From Okapia johnstoni (lineage: Eukaryota > Chordata > Mammalia > Artiodactyla > Giraffidae): a stretch of DNA of 64,000 nucleotides. Where the stretch lies: contig CM044321.1 of the NCBI GenBank assembly GCA_024291935.2, positions 62,428,985-62,492,984 of the forward strand, read 5' to 3'. This document shows, piece after piece, positions 1-10,766 of the stretch (within the stretch, counting starts at the first letter, position 1; the number at the start of each line of letters is the position of its first letter). The notes beneath the pieces are model-generated. The model saw only the letters and a program-made list of their open reading frames with translations. It did not search any database and was not told where the DNA came from. The position numbers and the translations under genes were made by a program.

Positions 1-60
1 GTGAGACCTCTGTGTCAATTATTTAGGTTGTTTCATAGTACTGTATACAGAAAAAATGAA

Positions 61-259
61 AGGTCACTCAATCGTGTCTGACTCTTTGTGACCCCGTGTA
101 GACCCACCAGGCTTCTTTGTCCATTGGATTCTCCAGGCAAGAATACTGAATTGAGTAGCCATTCCCTTCTCAAGAGGATCTTCCCAACTCAGGTATCAAA
201 ACCAGGTCTTCCACATTGCAGGCAGATTCTTTACCCTCTGAGCCACCAGGGAATCCCCA
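61..259 (-). mobile_element. Bov-tA SINE
   Basis: The minus strand reads as a tRNA-Glu-like head (from 259, with box A and box B) followed by the Bov-A body ending in the BovB-like 3' end. Flanks beginning TATACAGAA at 44-60 and 260-277 form an imperfect target-site duplication, which supports a complete retrotransposed copy. Confidence 0.9.
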
Positions 260-384
260 TATACAGAAGAGAATGAACCAAATACTCGGTTCCAATATGA
301 ATTGATTAAGAACAAACCATGCTGTGAAGTGTAATTTACTTTTTTTCTTGGGAAAACAAGAAAATGCCATTACTTTGGTCTGAA

Positions 385-1010
385 TTAACTTTTGTGAAAG
401 ACATGTTTCACTCAGTATCATATTTCTGAGATTCATCCTTGTTTTTGCATGTATCGGTAGCTCATTCCTTCTCACTCCTGAGCCGTAGTCCACTGTATGG
501 ATACATTCCAGTTTATTGATTGATTTTTTTTACATCAGTTTATTTATTCTTTTTTTTTTCCTTTTTGGCCATGCCCACAGCTTGTGGGATCTTAGCTCCC
601 CAACCAGGGATTGAACTGGGGCCCTCAGCAGTGAATTGTAGAGTCCGAACCACTGGACCACCAGGGAAGTCCCTGTTTATTGATTCTGACATTGATAGAT
701 ACTTGGATAAATTTAGTTTTTTATTGCAAGAAGAAATCAGCTATGGGTATTTTCATCACAAACTTTTCTTAAAACAGTCTTTCAATTTTCTCAGGCAAAT
801 ACCTAGGCATGAAATTCTGATATATAATTTTTGATATATGTACTAAAATATGATTACATATGTATATTATTTATCAGGTCCCTTTTCTCAAAGTGAAAGG
901 GAATTACTCTGTTACATTTCCACTCACATGAGAGTTGCTGAGCCCACATTCTTGTCAGTCATTTTCATTTTAGCCAATGACGTGTGGGTGAAGTTTTGAT
1001 TCTAAAAAGC
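385..1010 (-). mobile_element. Old L1 3' region, minus strand, split by a CHR SINE
   Basis: The sequence on both sides of the SINE at 522-674 follows the antisense of mammalian L1M ORF2-end/3' UTR sequence: a 'cactcag...gagattcatcc' block near 410-440, 'ggcaaatacctaggcatgaaattctg' like wording near 795-820, and an 'attttagccaatgacgtgtgggtg' like block near 968-992. It is highly diverged with no usable frame. The exact subfamily cannot be set by eye. Confidence 0.7.
522..674 (-). mobile_element. CHR-2-type tRNA-Glu SINE
   Basis: On the minus strand the copy starts with 'gggacttccctggtgg' and continues through the tRNA-Glu-derived body to 'cccacaagc'. The 11-bp TSD GTTTATTGATT at 511-521 and 675-685 flanks it and shows that it landed inside the older L1 fragment. 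Confidence 0.85.
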
Positions 1011-1134
1011 ATTTTTAAAGTCTCTCAACACCTCACTGACAGACAATGATAGAATAAGCTAAAGAATCATGATTGGTTGAACAACATATCTTAGGAAGGA
1101 CAGCCAAAGGATTATTCAAAGGATTACCTTTGAT

Positions 1135-1378
1135 TCTTGGGGCTTCCCAGGTGACTCAGTGGTAAAGAATCCACCTGCAATTCAGGAGATGTGAGTTGGA
1201 TCCCTGGGTCAGGAAGATCCCTGGAGAAGGAAATGGCAACCCACTCCAGTATCCTTGACTGAGAAATCCCATTGACAGAGGAGCCTGGTGGGCTACAGTC
1301 CATGGGGTCACAAAGAATCAGACACAACTGAGCACACACACACACACATACACACACACACGCAGGAATGACCATCAG
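1135..1378 (+). mobile_element. Bov-tA SINE with CA-repeat tail
   Basis: Head 'ggcttcccaggtgactcagt' starts at 1141, with the Bov-A body following to 'gacacaactgagca' at about 1334. A CA repeat forms the 3' tail. A perfect 15-bp TSD AGGATTACCTTTGAT lies at 1120-1134 and 1379-1393, so the microsatellite belongs to the insertion. Confidence 0.93.
1333..1361 (+). repeat. (CA)n microsatellite
   Basis: Nearly pure CA dinucleotide tract with one CATA interruption, forming the 3' tail of the preceding SINE. Confidence 0.95.
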
Positions 1379-1399
1379 AGGATTACCTTTGATGCAGTC

Positions 1400-1590
1400 A
1401 GTCAACTACTAACTGCATGACCTTGGGCAAGTTACGCATGTCTCAGTTTCTTGTTTTGTGAAATGACCCCATCATGGACCCATCCACCCCAAACCACCTA
1501 GGTTCGTTATGCTGATTAAATGAAATTATCCATAAGAGACTTAAAAGGGCTCTTGTCTCATATCACTCATTCAATACATCTCAAATAATA
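1400..1590 (+). mobile_element. MIR SINE
   Basis: The conserved MIR core is visible: 'gaccttgggcaagttac' at about 1419 followed by 'ctcagtttct' and the 3' part with 'gattaaatgaaatta'. Divergence is that of an old mammalian repeat. Confidence 0.75.
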
Positions 1591-1599
1591 AGTTTGAAA

Positions 1600-2528
1600 A
1601 ACTAGGAATATCACTAGTGCCTCCTACGGTAAGGCCAGAATCGATGACTAACTTGGCACAAGAAGCATTTAATATCCTGGAAGTGATATTAGATTTTGCT
1701 AGGGTGTGAATCACTCATTTTGTTTTTCTGGAATGTTAATTTCTGCTATTTTTTTGAAAACCATATGTCATTATCGAAAGAATCATACCTCAAGTTTCAG
1801 GCTCTTTCAGTACGGAATATGATTCATTACTTTGAACTTATTTATTTTTAATGACTTAAACCATAATCATTCATTTCTATTACTTAAAAACATTTTGTCT
1901 GACTACAGGTAGAGATATCAGATGAGGCTCATTAAGACCCTCTTTCATTCTGGAAGAAGTGAAGTTTACACTATGGCATTTAATAGAGAAAATGAGGAGA
2001 TTTTGGCGTTTCAAAGACAAAAAGGATCCCTAGCTTTTCACTTTAATTATGATTGTGATCTTTCTCCACTTTCGTTTTCCATCATCAGTTTTATGAGATA
2101 TTCTATAAATGACTTTATTTTGTACTGAAATCCATGCATCCGTGTTCAGTGGCATAATTTCAGGTTATATGTATGTTACCTCTACTCTATAAAAATGCAG
2201 TTTCTTTTTTGTTGTTTTTGTTACTGGTTATGTTTTGCCCCTTAGAATTTTGGGTCATTGCCTTAAATATTTAAAATTTTCAACAAATGCATCCTACAAA
2301 TTAATCAAGTAATTGAAACTCCAACATCTATTTTTTCACACCTATACAAAGAATGAAAACCTCTAAATGAAATACTTTCCAAAACATATTGTGAGTTATT
2401 TATAAACATATAAGCATTCATTATGAAAACTGAGACACTGAGTTTGTTGAAAGACAATTATTGTTTTGCTCTAAAAAGCTGATTTATAAGTAATTTTAAA
2501 ATCATAGGATGTGAGGAAAAAGTGTATA
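1600..2528. other. No recognised feature
   Basis: AT-rich sequence without a convincing exon or a repeat I can name. The short open frame at 1922-2128 has no recognisable domain and is probably chance. Confidence 0.5.
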
Positions 2529-2824
2529 GTTCAGCTCAGTTCAGTCGCTCAGCCGTGTCAGACTCTTTGCGACCCCATGAACCACAGGACGCCAGGCCTC
2601 CCTGTCCATCACCAGCTCCCGGAGTCCACCCAAACCAATGTCCATTGAGTCGGTGATGCCATCCAACCATCTCATCCTCTGTCGTCCCCTTCTCCTCTTG
2701 CCCTCAATCTTTCCCAGCATCAGGGTCTTTTCAAACGAGTCAGCTCTTCACATCAGGTGGCCATAGTATTGGAGTTTCAGCTTCAACATCAGTCGTACCA
2801 ATGAACACCCAGGACTGATCTCCA
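2529..2824 (-). mobile_element. BovB LINE 3' end
   Basis: Begins with the antisense BovB terminal repeats (ttcag units and 'tcagtcgctcag') and continues through the end of ORF2 to 'aggactgatc'. It is a strongly 5'-truncated copy of roughly 300 bp. Confidence 0.93.
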
Positions 2825-2829
2825 GAATC

Positions 2830-3234
2830 AAACAAAATTAAGTTCAAAAAATAAAAATGTAAAAAAAAAGAGAAAACAAAACAGTGTCTTAAACCAAAAT
2901 AGAGATTATTTCATTAAAATGGAATAAGATCATGTCTTACAAGTATTTCAGAAGTGAGAAGATTCTGGGGTCCAGACTGTCTAGCTAGTAGCAGATGGGA
3001 AATTTACACCCACTTCAACCCGGGCATAACTTTTTCTCTCACTGTGCATTTTGCAAAATATAAACTTTTACTCACCATCTCAAGGGCCTTTCCTCATAAT
3101 GCTTGTTATGCATTTCAAAGTCTTTCTCTTTTGGGAGAATATTGGTATGATATTCAGGGGCATTTTATGGTGCTCAGTTTCCTGGAATATTTTGTACTAA
3201 ACTGTAGACTGAATAAAGGATTTTTGTAACTCTA
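2830..3234. other. No recognised feature
   Basis: A-rich run near 2850-2885 and otherwise unplaced single-copy-looking sequence. An open frame at 2954-3229 has no known domain and is not supported as a gene. Confidence 0.5.
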
Positions 3235-3440
3235 CATTGTTATTTAGTTGCTCGGCCATGTCTGACTCTGGGACCCCATGGACTGTAGCCTCAGGTTCCT
3301 CTGTCCATGGGATTTCCAAGCAAGAATACCAGAGTGGATTGCCGTTTCCTACTCCAGTGGATCTTCCTGATCCAAGAATCAAACCTGAGTCCCCTGCATT
3401 GGTAGGAAGATTCTTTAGCACTGAGCCACCAGGGAAGTCC
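3235..3440 (-). mobile_element. Bov-tA SINE
   Basis: Minus-strand copy from 'ggacttccctggtggctcag' (3440) down to the Bov-A 3' end near 3240. AACTCTA at 3228-3234 and 3441-3447 is a short candidate TSD. Confidence 0.9.
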
Positions 3441-3664
3441 AACTCTAGTTGAGGGAGAACCTATGTCCTGGGTATTTTGGGGGAAAGGTATTGTTTATGA
3501 ATGTGGCTAAGGTCATTATTAATAACAGCTCCATTTCACTCCCAAATGTGTCCTGGTTGAGTGAAAAATCCATGGTCACCCTACTTATGGATTACCAATG
3601 GAATTCTTTCTACCCCAGTAACACATGGCTTGGGGCCTTATTCCTCCAAAAGCGTCCCTTGGAC

Positions 3665-3790
3665 TAGCAGCACAGAGCACAGTCGTTAGACTCTGAGGCC
3701 CCAGCCCAGATCCTTGAGTCAGAATCTGCATTTTTAACAAGATCCCCAAGTGACATATGTGTAAAATAAAATCTCAGAAACACTACCCTG
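3665..3790. mobile_element. MER5-like hAT-Charlie DNA transposon fragment
   Basis: Wording such as 'aggccccagcccaga', 'gagtcagaatctgcat' and 'acaagatccccaagtga' matches recalled MER5-type nonautonomous hAT elements. The terminal inverted repeats are only partly preserved, so boundaries are approximate. Confidence 0.6.
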
Positions 3791-3794
3791 GAAA

Positions 3795-4250
3795 AACAGG
3801 CTGACCTCAGGACAGTTAGTTTTTGTAAAATGTTAGAAATATCTATATATGAAATACCAAGCAAAACAGAAAGTTGATTAAAACAAAGAAAATAATGTCA
3901 ATCTTTCTCTTACCTCTCATTTGCAATTAGATTTCTTTCCTCATTTGCAATTAGATTGTTCATTAACATAGCATTAAAAACATGTCTCTATATCTTTAGA
4001 ATCTAACTTTGCTTTCATCATAATTCCTTAATGTGTAAAAAATGCAACTGAATCATACATTTATTTGTATAAATTTTATTAGATAACTATGAACCTAAAA
4101 CCTGTGTTACCTACTCATGGGAAGAAAGAACATTATCAGCATCCATGATATCCCCCAAATTCTCAGCAAATTTCTCTTAGATGCAACTGCTTTTCTGAAT
4201 TTGTGAAAATCAGCTTCTCATCTATCATACATTTGCCTCTCATCCTGGCC
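3795..4250. other. No recognised feature
   Basis: AT-rich sequence with a short direct repeat of 'tcatttgcaattagatt' at about 3918-3957. It may be the diverged edge of the L1 that follows. No gene is visible. Confidence 0.45.
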
Positions 4251-6060
4251 ATATCAAGCTTTCTTAATTACTATACATATGATATCTTTGTATAGATATA
4301 TATAGTTAACTAGTTGAGCAAAGTCTTCCATTTTGCTTTACTTCAGTGGAATCTTGGCTGCTGCACTTCCATGTAAATTTTAGAAATCAATTTATCAATT
4401 ACCATAAAAATAAATCTGTATTTTAACTTGGAATGCCTTAAATACATACACCAATTTTTGTTGCTTAAACCATGAACATGGCATATCTTTCTATCTAGTT
4501 ATGTGCCTCAATATTTATTTAACAAAGCTTTATTATTTTTTCTTAGAGGTCTTGCACATCTGTTAGATTTGTTTCTATGTAGTTCACTTTTGGTGTTACT
4601 GTAAATTGAATCTTTTAATGTTATTTTATAAAGGAATTTCAGTGATATTTAAAAATATAATTGATTTGCATATGTTAGTTATGTATACAGCTATCTAACC
4701 CTTTTCTTAATTCTAAAAATTTAAAGTAGATTGAGATTTTCTGTTCATACAATGATGTCATCAGCACTTAGTGACTATTTCCATCTTTTGCTTCCCAAGA
4801 TCTGCCTGCAATGCGGGAGGCCTGGGTTCAATCCTGGTTTGGGAAGATCCCCTGGAGAAGGGAAATGCTATCCACTCCAGTATTCTGGCCTGGAGAATTC
4901 CACGGACACAGTCTATGGGGTCGCAAAGAGTCAGACACGACTGAGAGACTGGACTGAACTGAGGTGTTGTTCAGAGCTATAGAAAACAAAAAGGCTAAAA
5001 ATTGAACTGATATGTAGTATTGGGCAAGGGAATATAGGATTTCCCTTGGGGTCGCAAACAGTCAGACACGACTGAGCGACTTTCACTTCATTCCATCTTT
5101 TGCAATCTTTTTGCATCAAATTTCTTGATATTTGCCTTTTTTTCCTGAATGACATCACTCAAAGTTTTTTAATAAACATGGTGATTGGGCCATCCTTTTT
5201 TTATTCTGAATCTCAAAAAGAAAGATTTCAAGATTTCATCAGTGTAATCTTAAAGGGAAAGATTTTAGTGTTTCTCAAATATGATACACATTGCAGTTTC
5301 CTGTAAATAACAGCTATAAAGTTAAGACAATTCTATTATCCATTTAAAAAATTTTCATCATAAATTGTCTTTTCATCTATTTAAATGGTTGCTTTTTCCT
5401 TTTTCCCTAATAGTGGATAAAACCTGTTAATTTATTTTCTGATGTTAAACATTACACTTCTGTAGCAAACCACTTCTTGATCAAGATAAATTATAATTTT
5501 TTCTGAATTATATTTGATAATGTATTATAATTTAAAAAATGTTTATATGTGATATTGACGTGCATATTTCCTTTTTCCTATTTTTGCTGTCAGATTTTGG
5601 TAGCAAGGTTATAAATACCTTCAAAAATAAACTGGGAAATGTTACCACTTTTTCTGATCTTTGAATTTACTTGCCCATGTTTCTGATAATTCTCCTGACT
5701 GATTGGTGTATAGAGATTTATTTGTGGGCAGATCTTCTTCTACTTCTTTAATTTTTTCAGGATCTAGGATTATTTGGGTACTCCATTACCTGAATCATTT
5801 TTAGTAAGTCCTATTTTTTTCTGGGTATTTTCTAAAATTCTCAACTTTTAAATACTTTGAAATAAAATATCTCATAGCATCAAAATATTACATCTATTTA
5901 TGTGCTTCTTTTTTATTCCTCTCATTTATTTGAGCCTTTTTCTTCCTGTCCTCATTAGTCTGATTAAAGATTTATCAATTTTACTTGTCCTCTCAGATTG
6001 CCAGCTTTGGGATATTTTCCTCCTGTTTTTTTTAAAAGTGCATTTTATAGAACTATCTAA
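4250..6060 (-). mobile_element. Ancient L1 ORF2 fragment, minus strand
   Basis: The plus strand follows antisense L1 ORF2 in colinear order: 'aacatggcatatctttctat' near 4474, 'aggtcttgcacatctgttaga' near 4547, 'caatgatgtcatcagca' near 4749, and after the inserted SINE 'gtctgattaaagatttatcaat' near 5959. About 1.5 kb of L1 is interrupted by the insertion at 4792-5090. Every frame is closed by stops; this is a long-dead copy. Confidence 0.75.
4792..5090 (+). mobile_element. Composite Bov-tA/Bov-A insertion within the L1
   Basis: A Bov-tA lacking much of its tRNA head (4792-4963) is followed by about 83 bp that I cannot assign to Bov-A, then a second Bov-A/BovB 3' terminus (5047-5090, 'gtcgcaaacagtcagacacg'). 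A single 13-bp TSD, TTCCATCTTTTGC at 4779-4791 and 5091-5103, encloses the whole unit. Confidence 0.8.
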
Positions 6061-6250
6061 AACCCAGAACATGTATTAAAATAACCCTGCATCATCAGAA
6101 ATTTATGTCTTTGTTTTTCTTAACTTGACAGGTGCTCGTATTTCTCAGTTTGTAAAAATGATATTAGGTGAAAAATCTAAATTTATTAAAACTTGGAAAG
6201 GCAATTAAATTGTTAAATAATGGTATGCTTGAGAAATTAGTCTCTCTCAA

Positions 6251-7552
6251 AGAGACTCTCATGCCAAAGAATGTTCAAACTTCCGCACAATTGCACTCAT
6301 CTCACATACTAGCAAAGTAATGCTCAAAATTCTCCAACTCAGCCTTCAATAGTACCTGAACCATGAACCTCCAGATGTTCAACCTGGATTTAGAAATGGC
6401 AGAGGAACCAGAGATCAAATTGCCAACATCCGATGGATCATCCAAAAAGTGAGAGAGTTCCAAAAAAACATCTACCTCTGCTTTATTGACTATGCCAAAG
6501 CTTTTGACTGTGTGGATCACAACAAACTCTGGAAAATTCTTAAGGAGATGGGAATACCAGACCATCTGACCTGCCTCCTGAGAAATCCGTATGTAGGTCA
6601 AGAAGCAACAGTTAGAACTGGACATGGAATAACAGACTGGTTCCAAATTGGGAAAGGAATACATCAAGGCTGTATATTGTCACCCTGCTTATTTAACTTA
6701 TATGTACATCATGAGAAACGCTGGGCTGGATGAAGCACAAGCTGGAATCAAGATTGCTGGGAGAAATATCAATAACCTCAGATGTGCAGATGACACCACC
6801 TTTATGGCAAAAAGTGAAGAAGAACTAAAGAACCTCTTAATGAAATTGAAAGAGGAGAGTGAAAAAGTTGGCATAAAACTTAATATTCAGAAAACTAAGA
6901 TCATGGCATCTGGTCCCATCACTTCATGGCCATTAGATGGGGAAACAATGGAAACAGTGACAGACTATTTTTGGGGGGTTCCAAAATCACTGCAGATGGT
7001 GACTGCAGCCGTGAAATTAAAAGACGCTTGCTCCTTGGAAGAAAAGTTATGACTAACCTAGACAGCATATTAAAAAGCAGACCCATTATTTTGCCAGCAA
7101 AGATATGTCTAGTCAAAGCTGTGGTTTTTCCAGTAGTGATATATGGATGTGAGAGCTGGACTATAAAGAAAGCTGAGCGCTGAAGAATTGACACTTTTGA
7201 ACTGTGGTGTTGGAGAAGACTCTTGAGAATCCCTTGGACTGCAAGAAGATCAAACCAGTCAGTCCTAAAGGAAATCAGTCCTGAATATTCATTGGAAGGA
7301 CTGATGCAGAAGCTGAAACTTTGGCCACCTGATGCGAAAAACTGATTCCTTGGAAAAGACCCTGATGCTGGGAAAGATTGAAGGTGGGAGGAGAAGGGGA
7401 CAACAGACGATGAGATGGTTGGATGGCATCACCGATTCAATGCACATGAGTTTGAGTGGACTCCAGGTGTTGGTGATGGGCAGGGTGGCCTGGTGTGTTA
7501 CAGTCCATGGGGTTGCAAGGAGTTGGACATGACTGAGCAACTGAACTGAACT
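6251..7552 (+). mobile_element. BovB LINE, 5'-truncated, 1.3 kb
   Basis: RTE-clade LINE running from inside the reverse transcriptase to the 3' terminal 'ctgaactgaactga' repeats. It is flanked by a 20-bp TSD beginning GAGAAATTAGT at 6231-6250 and 7553-7572 with one mismatch, which proves target-primed insertion of a truncated cDNA. Confidence 0.96.
6262..7190 (+). pseudogene. BovB ORF2 reverse transcriptase remnant
   Basis: This encodes part of a non-LTR retrotransposon reverse transcriptase. Visible motifs are FIDYAKAFD (motif A, frame of 6449), HQGCILSP (motif B) and, after a frameshift between about 6648 and 6730, CADD in place of the catalytic YADD (motif C) at about 6783-6794. The Tyr-to-Cys change and the frameshift mean the copy is not functional. 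The following frames retain the conserved C-terminal YGCESWTIKKAE region near 7140-7180. No 5' endonuclease part is present. Confidence 0.9.
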
Positions 7553-7572
7553 GAGAAATTAGTGTCTCTCAA

Positions 7573-8680
7573 CTAGCAGGAGGTTCCAGAAATATGTAAA
7601 AATCTAAAAACAATTTTTTATCCTTAATGCATTTAAAATATTTTTTGTATGGCAGATTTTTAGAGTCCATTTTATTTCACTCGACTACAATTTATTGGCT
7701 GTGTAATCTTACACTGTGTACACTGCAATAGAACCATGTAATGTGTTCACCAAAGCATTTTTATTTTGCTTCTGTACTTATATTTATGTCACATACCAAG
7801 GGCTTCTTTTAATCAAGGGAGGCTATTTGTCTAGATCTGGCCAAAAGCATGTATATGTAATTTCTGTATGTTACATCTTTGTTTGGTCTTTAAAGACTCT
7901 TAAGTGACTTTCCACACATGTTTTCTCACTTATTAATGAAATTGGATGCAGGGGACTTCAGTATCTTGGAAACACAGGATCCCAGATTCCTGAGTCATAT
8001 GTTGGAGGAGGTCTGGCTTAATGATCTGTTCAAACTACTCTTTTTTTAAAATTATTTACTCTTTTTATTACTTGACCTACCATTGAGACAATGTATAACA
8101 AGAATAAGAGAGTATATTAGCACATGTTCAAACTAGTTTAACCTGTAATGTGTGGCAGATATAAACCTTTCCTGAAATAAACCACTGATACTTCAAAATG
8201 CAATTGTTAACCCCCTATGTGCTATCTTTACCTATATAGTAATCACTACTCTAAATTAAGATGCTGCTATTGGGGAAAAAGTAACATACATAGCATTTGT
8301 TATAGCCAACATATACAATTTATGGTATTAGTCACCTGCAGGTGGTTAAGTGAAAAGATGTATCAGAACAGATGGCTGGATATTTATTCATGTTATGTTG
8401 CTGCAAAACATTTAATAAAACTCTCACCCGCTATAAGTTGGAATGCAAATAATATGCCTACTCTGTAGTTTAGGGGAAAAATTTGGAAAGTGGTGCCATA
8501 ATAGTATATAATGCTAATTGCTGGCTGCCTTTGGCAAGGTATTGGAAGAAAGAGGAAATGAGCCTGGTAAAAATATTAACTGCTTTGAATTTAGAACTGA
8601 AAGACAATGAAAAAAAATCCAGAAAATAAAAGCCTTGAATATTTGAAAGAAATTGCTTTTATCCCCAACAGCTGAAAAAA
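7573..8680. other. No recognised feature
   Basis: About 1.1 kb of AT-rich, apparently single-copy sequence. Short open frames at 7716-7907 and 8217-8468 show no domain, and splice-flanked exon structure is not evident. Confidence 0.5.
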
Positions 8681-8684
8681 TGGC

Positions 8685-8710
8685 GGGGGTGGGGGGAGGG
8701 GCGGAAGGGG
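8685..8710 (+). repeat. G-rich tract with G-quadruplex pattern
   Basis: Four G-runs of 5, 6, 4 and 4 bases separated by 1, 1 and 5 bases fit the standard quadruplex spacing. The surrounding sequence is AT-rich, so the tract stands out. Confidence 0.8.
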
Positions 8711-8849
8711 ACATAAAAAGACCTTGAATGTCCAGGGCTAATAACATTTCTCAATTGTATAAGCTATTCAGAGTAAATCTTAGATCAAGGTGGTGGTCTC
8801 CCCAGTTTTTGTTCCAGATCACCTCAAAATTGTCACCTTTAAGCTTAAA

Positions 8850-9312
8850 GAGGGATCCTTGTGCCAGGAAGCTTAGAAATGTCAGCTACATATTAGCACT
8901 TGCTGCTACAAGTATTAAACCATGTGCTGCTGCAGCTGCTGACCTTCAACACCCCCTGAAAACTGTTCAAGGTGGAGAGCAGAACTCTGTGCTCTGGGAA
9001 AAACTGGCAGAACATGTCTTCAGGTAGATATTTTCATGAGTCAATTTTATAAGTCCAATTCTTATATCTCCTCATACCTAGAAAAGCACTAAAATCCTTC
9101 ATGGTGATAACTCTTTCTCGTGACTAGCAGAAACCTTCTGCAAAAATATGTGCTTGACTGCATGTACTTCTTCACCAAAATCACATATATACAGGCCTCT
9201 TTGGAGCAGGCTCTCAGAGCTATCTGAGGTGCTGTTTCCTGAGCTATAGCCCTCGTCTGGCCCCCAATAAAATTTGACTCACAACTCTAATGTGCATTTT
9301 TTTAAGTCAGCA
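8850..9312 (+). mobile_element. Probable solo LTR of an ERV1-like endogenous retrovirus
   Basis: The right part has the order expected of U3-R-U5: a TATA-like 'cacatatatacagg' at about 9181-9194, then 'gcctctttggagcagg' with 'ctcagagctatctgag' (a short palindrome), then an AATAAA polyadenylation signal at about 9266 and 'ttgactcacaactct' close to the end. These match recalled bovine/cetartiodactyl ERV1 LTR endings. No gag, pol or env sequence and no primer-binding site follows, so it is read as a solo LTR. The left edge is uncertain, and the open frame that runs through it (8728-9027) is not taken as a gene. Confidence 0.55.
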
Positions 9313-9929
9313 GAAATAAGTTATATACAGTATATTGATTATTTACTTGGACGATTAATTATCGTCCTGCTTATTCAGTAATAAATTCCAATCTGTTTAC
9401 ACGTAGAACTAGTCTTCCTCTCCATTTTCTGGTTCTGACTCTTATGGAATCTAATTTATTTCTTCTACTGACATCTTACTATTTAATCAGAGACTCAATA
9501 TACAATGTCAAACATCAGAAAAAGAGTATTTCTCGGAATACACTGAGTATCAAAATGGTGAAATAATTGGGAGAGAAGGGAAGGGATTATGTGAGCAGAA
9601 TTAGTAATATAAATATGCTAAATCTTGATCTCAATAATAAGAATTAAGTGGATAATATTTAATATAGAAAGCTAAGAAATATGATTATAAGGAAATTGTT
9701 TAGAATTATTGAGGTAAAGTCAGAAAAAAAGTGAAAATCTTTTTGGGGTGAAATTGGAAGTGGAGTTTGGGACAGTTGACTTATATATCAAAATATAGGT
9801 ACAATTTGAGTTTTAAACTATATACTTTATTTTCAAAACAATAATAAATAAGTAAATAAGTAACAAAAACAAAGTGGAACTATTTTGCTTGTGGGTAAGA
9901 TTTCAGAACATTTTATGAGAGTAGATTAC
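9313..9929. other. No recognised feature
   Basis: AT-rich, with GA-rich stretches and an 'aaataagtaaataagtaac' simple-sequence patch near 9846. No gene or nameable repeat. Confidence 0.5.
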
Positions 9930-9974
9930 GGTGGATCCATTTTTTTGTTGTTGATGTGGACCATTTTTAAAATC

Positions 9975-10176
9975 AGGCTTCCCAGGTGGCTCAGTGATAA
10001 AGAATCAGTCTGCCAATGCAGGAGGGAAGATCCCCTGGAGGAGGGGATGGCAACCCACTCCAGTATTCTTGCCTGAAGAATTCCATGGACAGAGGAGCCT
10101 GGAGGGCTACAGTCCATGGGGTCGCAAAGAGTCAGACACTACAGAGCACACACACACACGCACGCAAACACACACA
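9975..10176 (+). mobile_element. Bov-tA SINE nested in CHR-2 SINE
   Basis: Head 'ggcttcccaggtggctcagt' at 9977, body to about 10147, CA-rich tail to 10176. A short deletion removes box B of the tRNA region. TSD CATTTTTAAA(A/G)TC at 9962-9974 and 10177-10189 lies inside the host SINE, so this copy is the younger one. Confidence 0.93.
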
Positions 10177-10178
10177 CA
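10147..10178 (+). repeat. (CA)n tract with CG interruptions
   Basis: CA-rich simple repeat forming the 3' tail of the Bov-tA, with 'cgcacgc' interruptions. Confidence 0.9.
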
Positions 10179-10351
10179 TTTTTAAAGTCTGTTAAATTTG
10201 TTACAACATCGCTTCTGTTTTATGTTTCGGTTTTTTGGCCACATGGCATGTGGATCTTAGCTCTCCGACTAGGAATCAAACTCTCCCCCTCTGCACTGGA
10301 AGGTGAAGTCTTAACCACTGTACCACCAGGGAGTCCTGGTAGATCCGTTTT

Positions 10352-10754
10352 GACAGGTTGCAGAATGTGAGTTTGGAATATGTCACGAAGAACTTAGTGT
10401 ATGATATCGCATGTTGACTGTATCTTGAGGAGGACTGGAAACTAATGGAGGATTTCAATTTAAACAAGATTAAATTTGCATTTTTAAAAAGGTCACTGCG
10501 TCACCTCAAGGAAGATACTTCGGTCACTAGAGTCTAATCATCTCATTTTGATAGCTCTCTGGACGTGGCTCGGAGCCCAGTCCTGCTGGGTTTTGCCTCC
10601 TCCCGCTGCAGCTTCTCTCCCTTTCATTTCTTCTCTTAGTAACACTGGAGCCGAAACCTTGCTAACTTGCCACACGTACTGGGAAAACCTTGAGCCTTTC
10701 TAAACTCAGAGACTTGGCAAATTTACTCTGTAAAAGGTCAGACAGTAAATATTT
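10352..10754. other. No recognised feature
   Basis: Moderately GC-richer patch around 10560-10620 ('tcctcccgctgcagcttctc') but no open frame, CpG cluster or repeat I can name. Confidence 0.5.
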
Positions 10755-10766
10755 AAGGATTTGGAA

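Larger units (their letters stand above)
9944..10337 (-). mobile_element. CHR-2-type SINE split by a Bov-tA
   Basis: The SINE tail ('atgtggaccattttt') lies at 9953-9974 and its tRNA-related body at 10190-10337, with a Bov-tA in between. Its own TSD is GGTGGATCCATTTT at 9930-9943 versus GGTAGATCCGTTTT at 10338-10351. Confidence 0.88.

Noticed and set aside
1141..1200. Functional tRNA-Glu gene suggested by box A/B-like sequences in SINE heads
   Set aside because: These are SINE-internal, mutated tRNA-derived heads fused to Bov-A bodies, not free-standing tRNA genes.
1124..1405. Cysteine/valine-repeat protein on the minus strand
   Set aside because: It is the antisense reading of a Bov-tA SINE and its CA microsatellite.
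8728..9027. 99-codon open frame
   Set aside because: It overlaps the LTR candidate, has no domain, and its alanine run comes from a GCT/GCA-rich patch.
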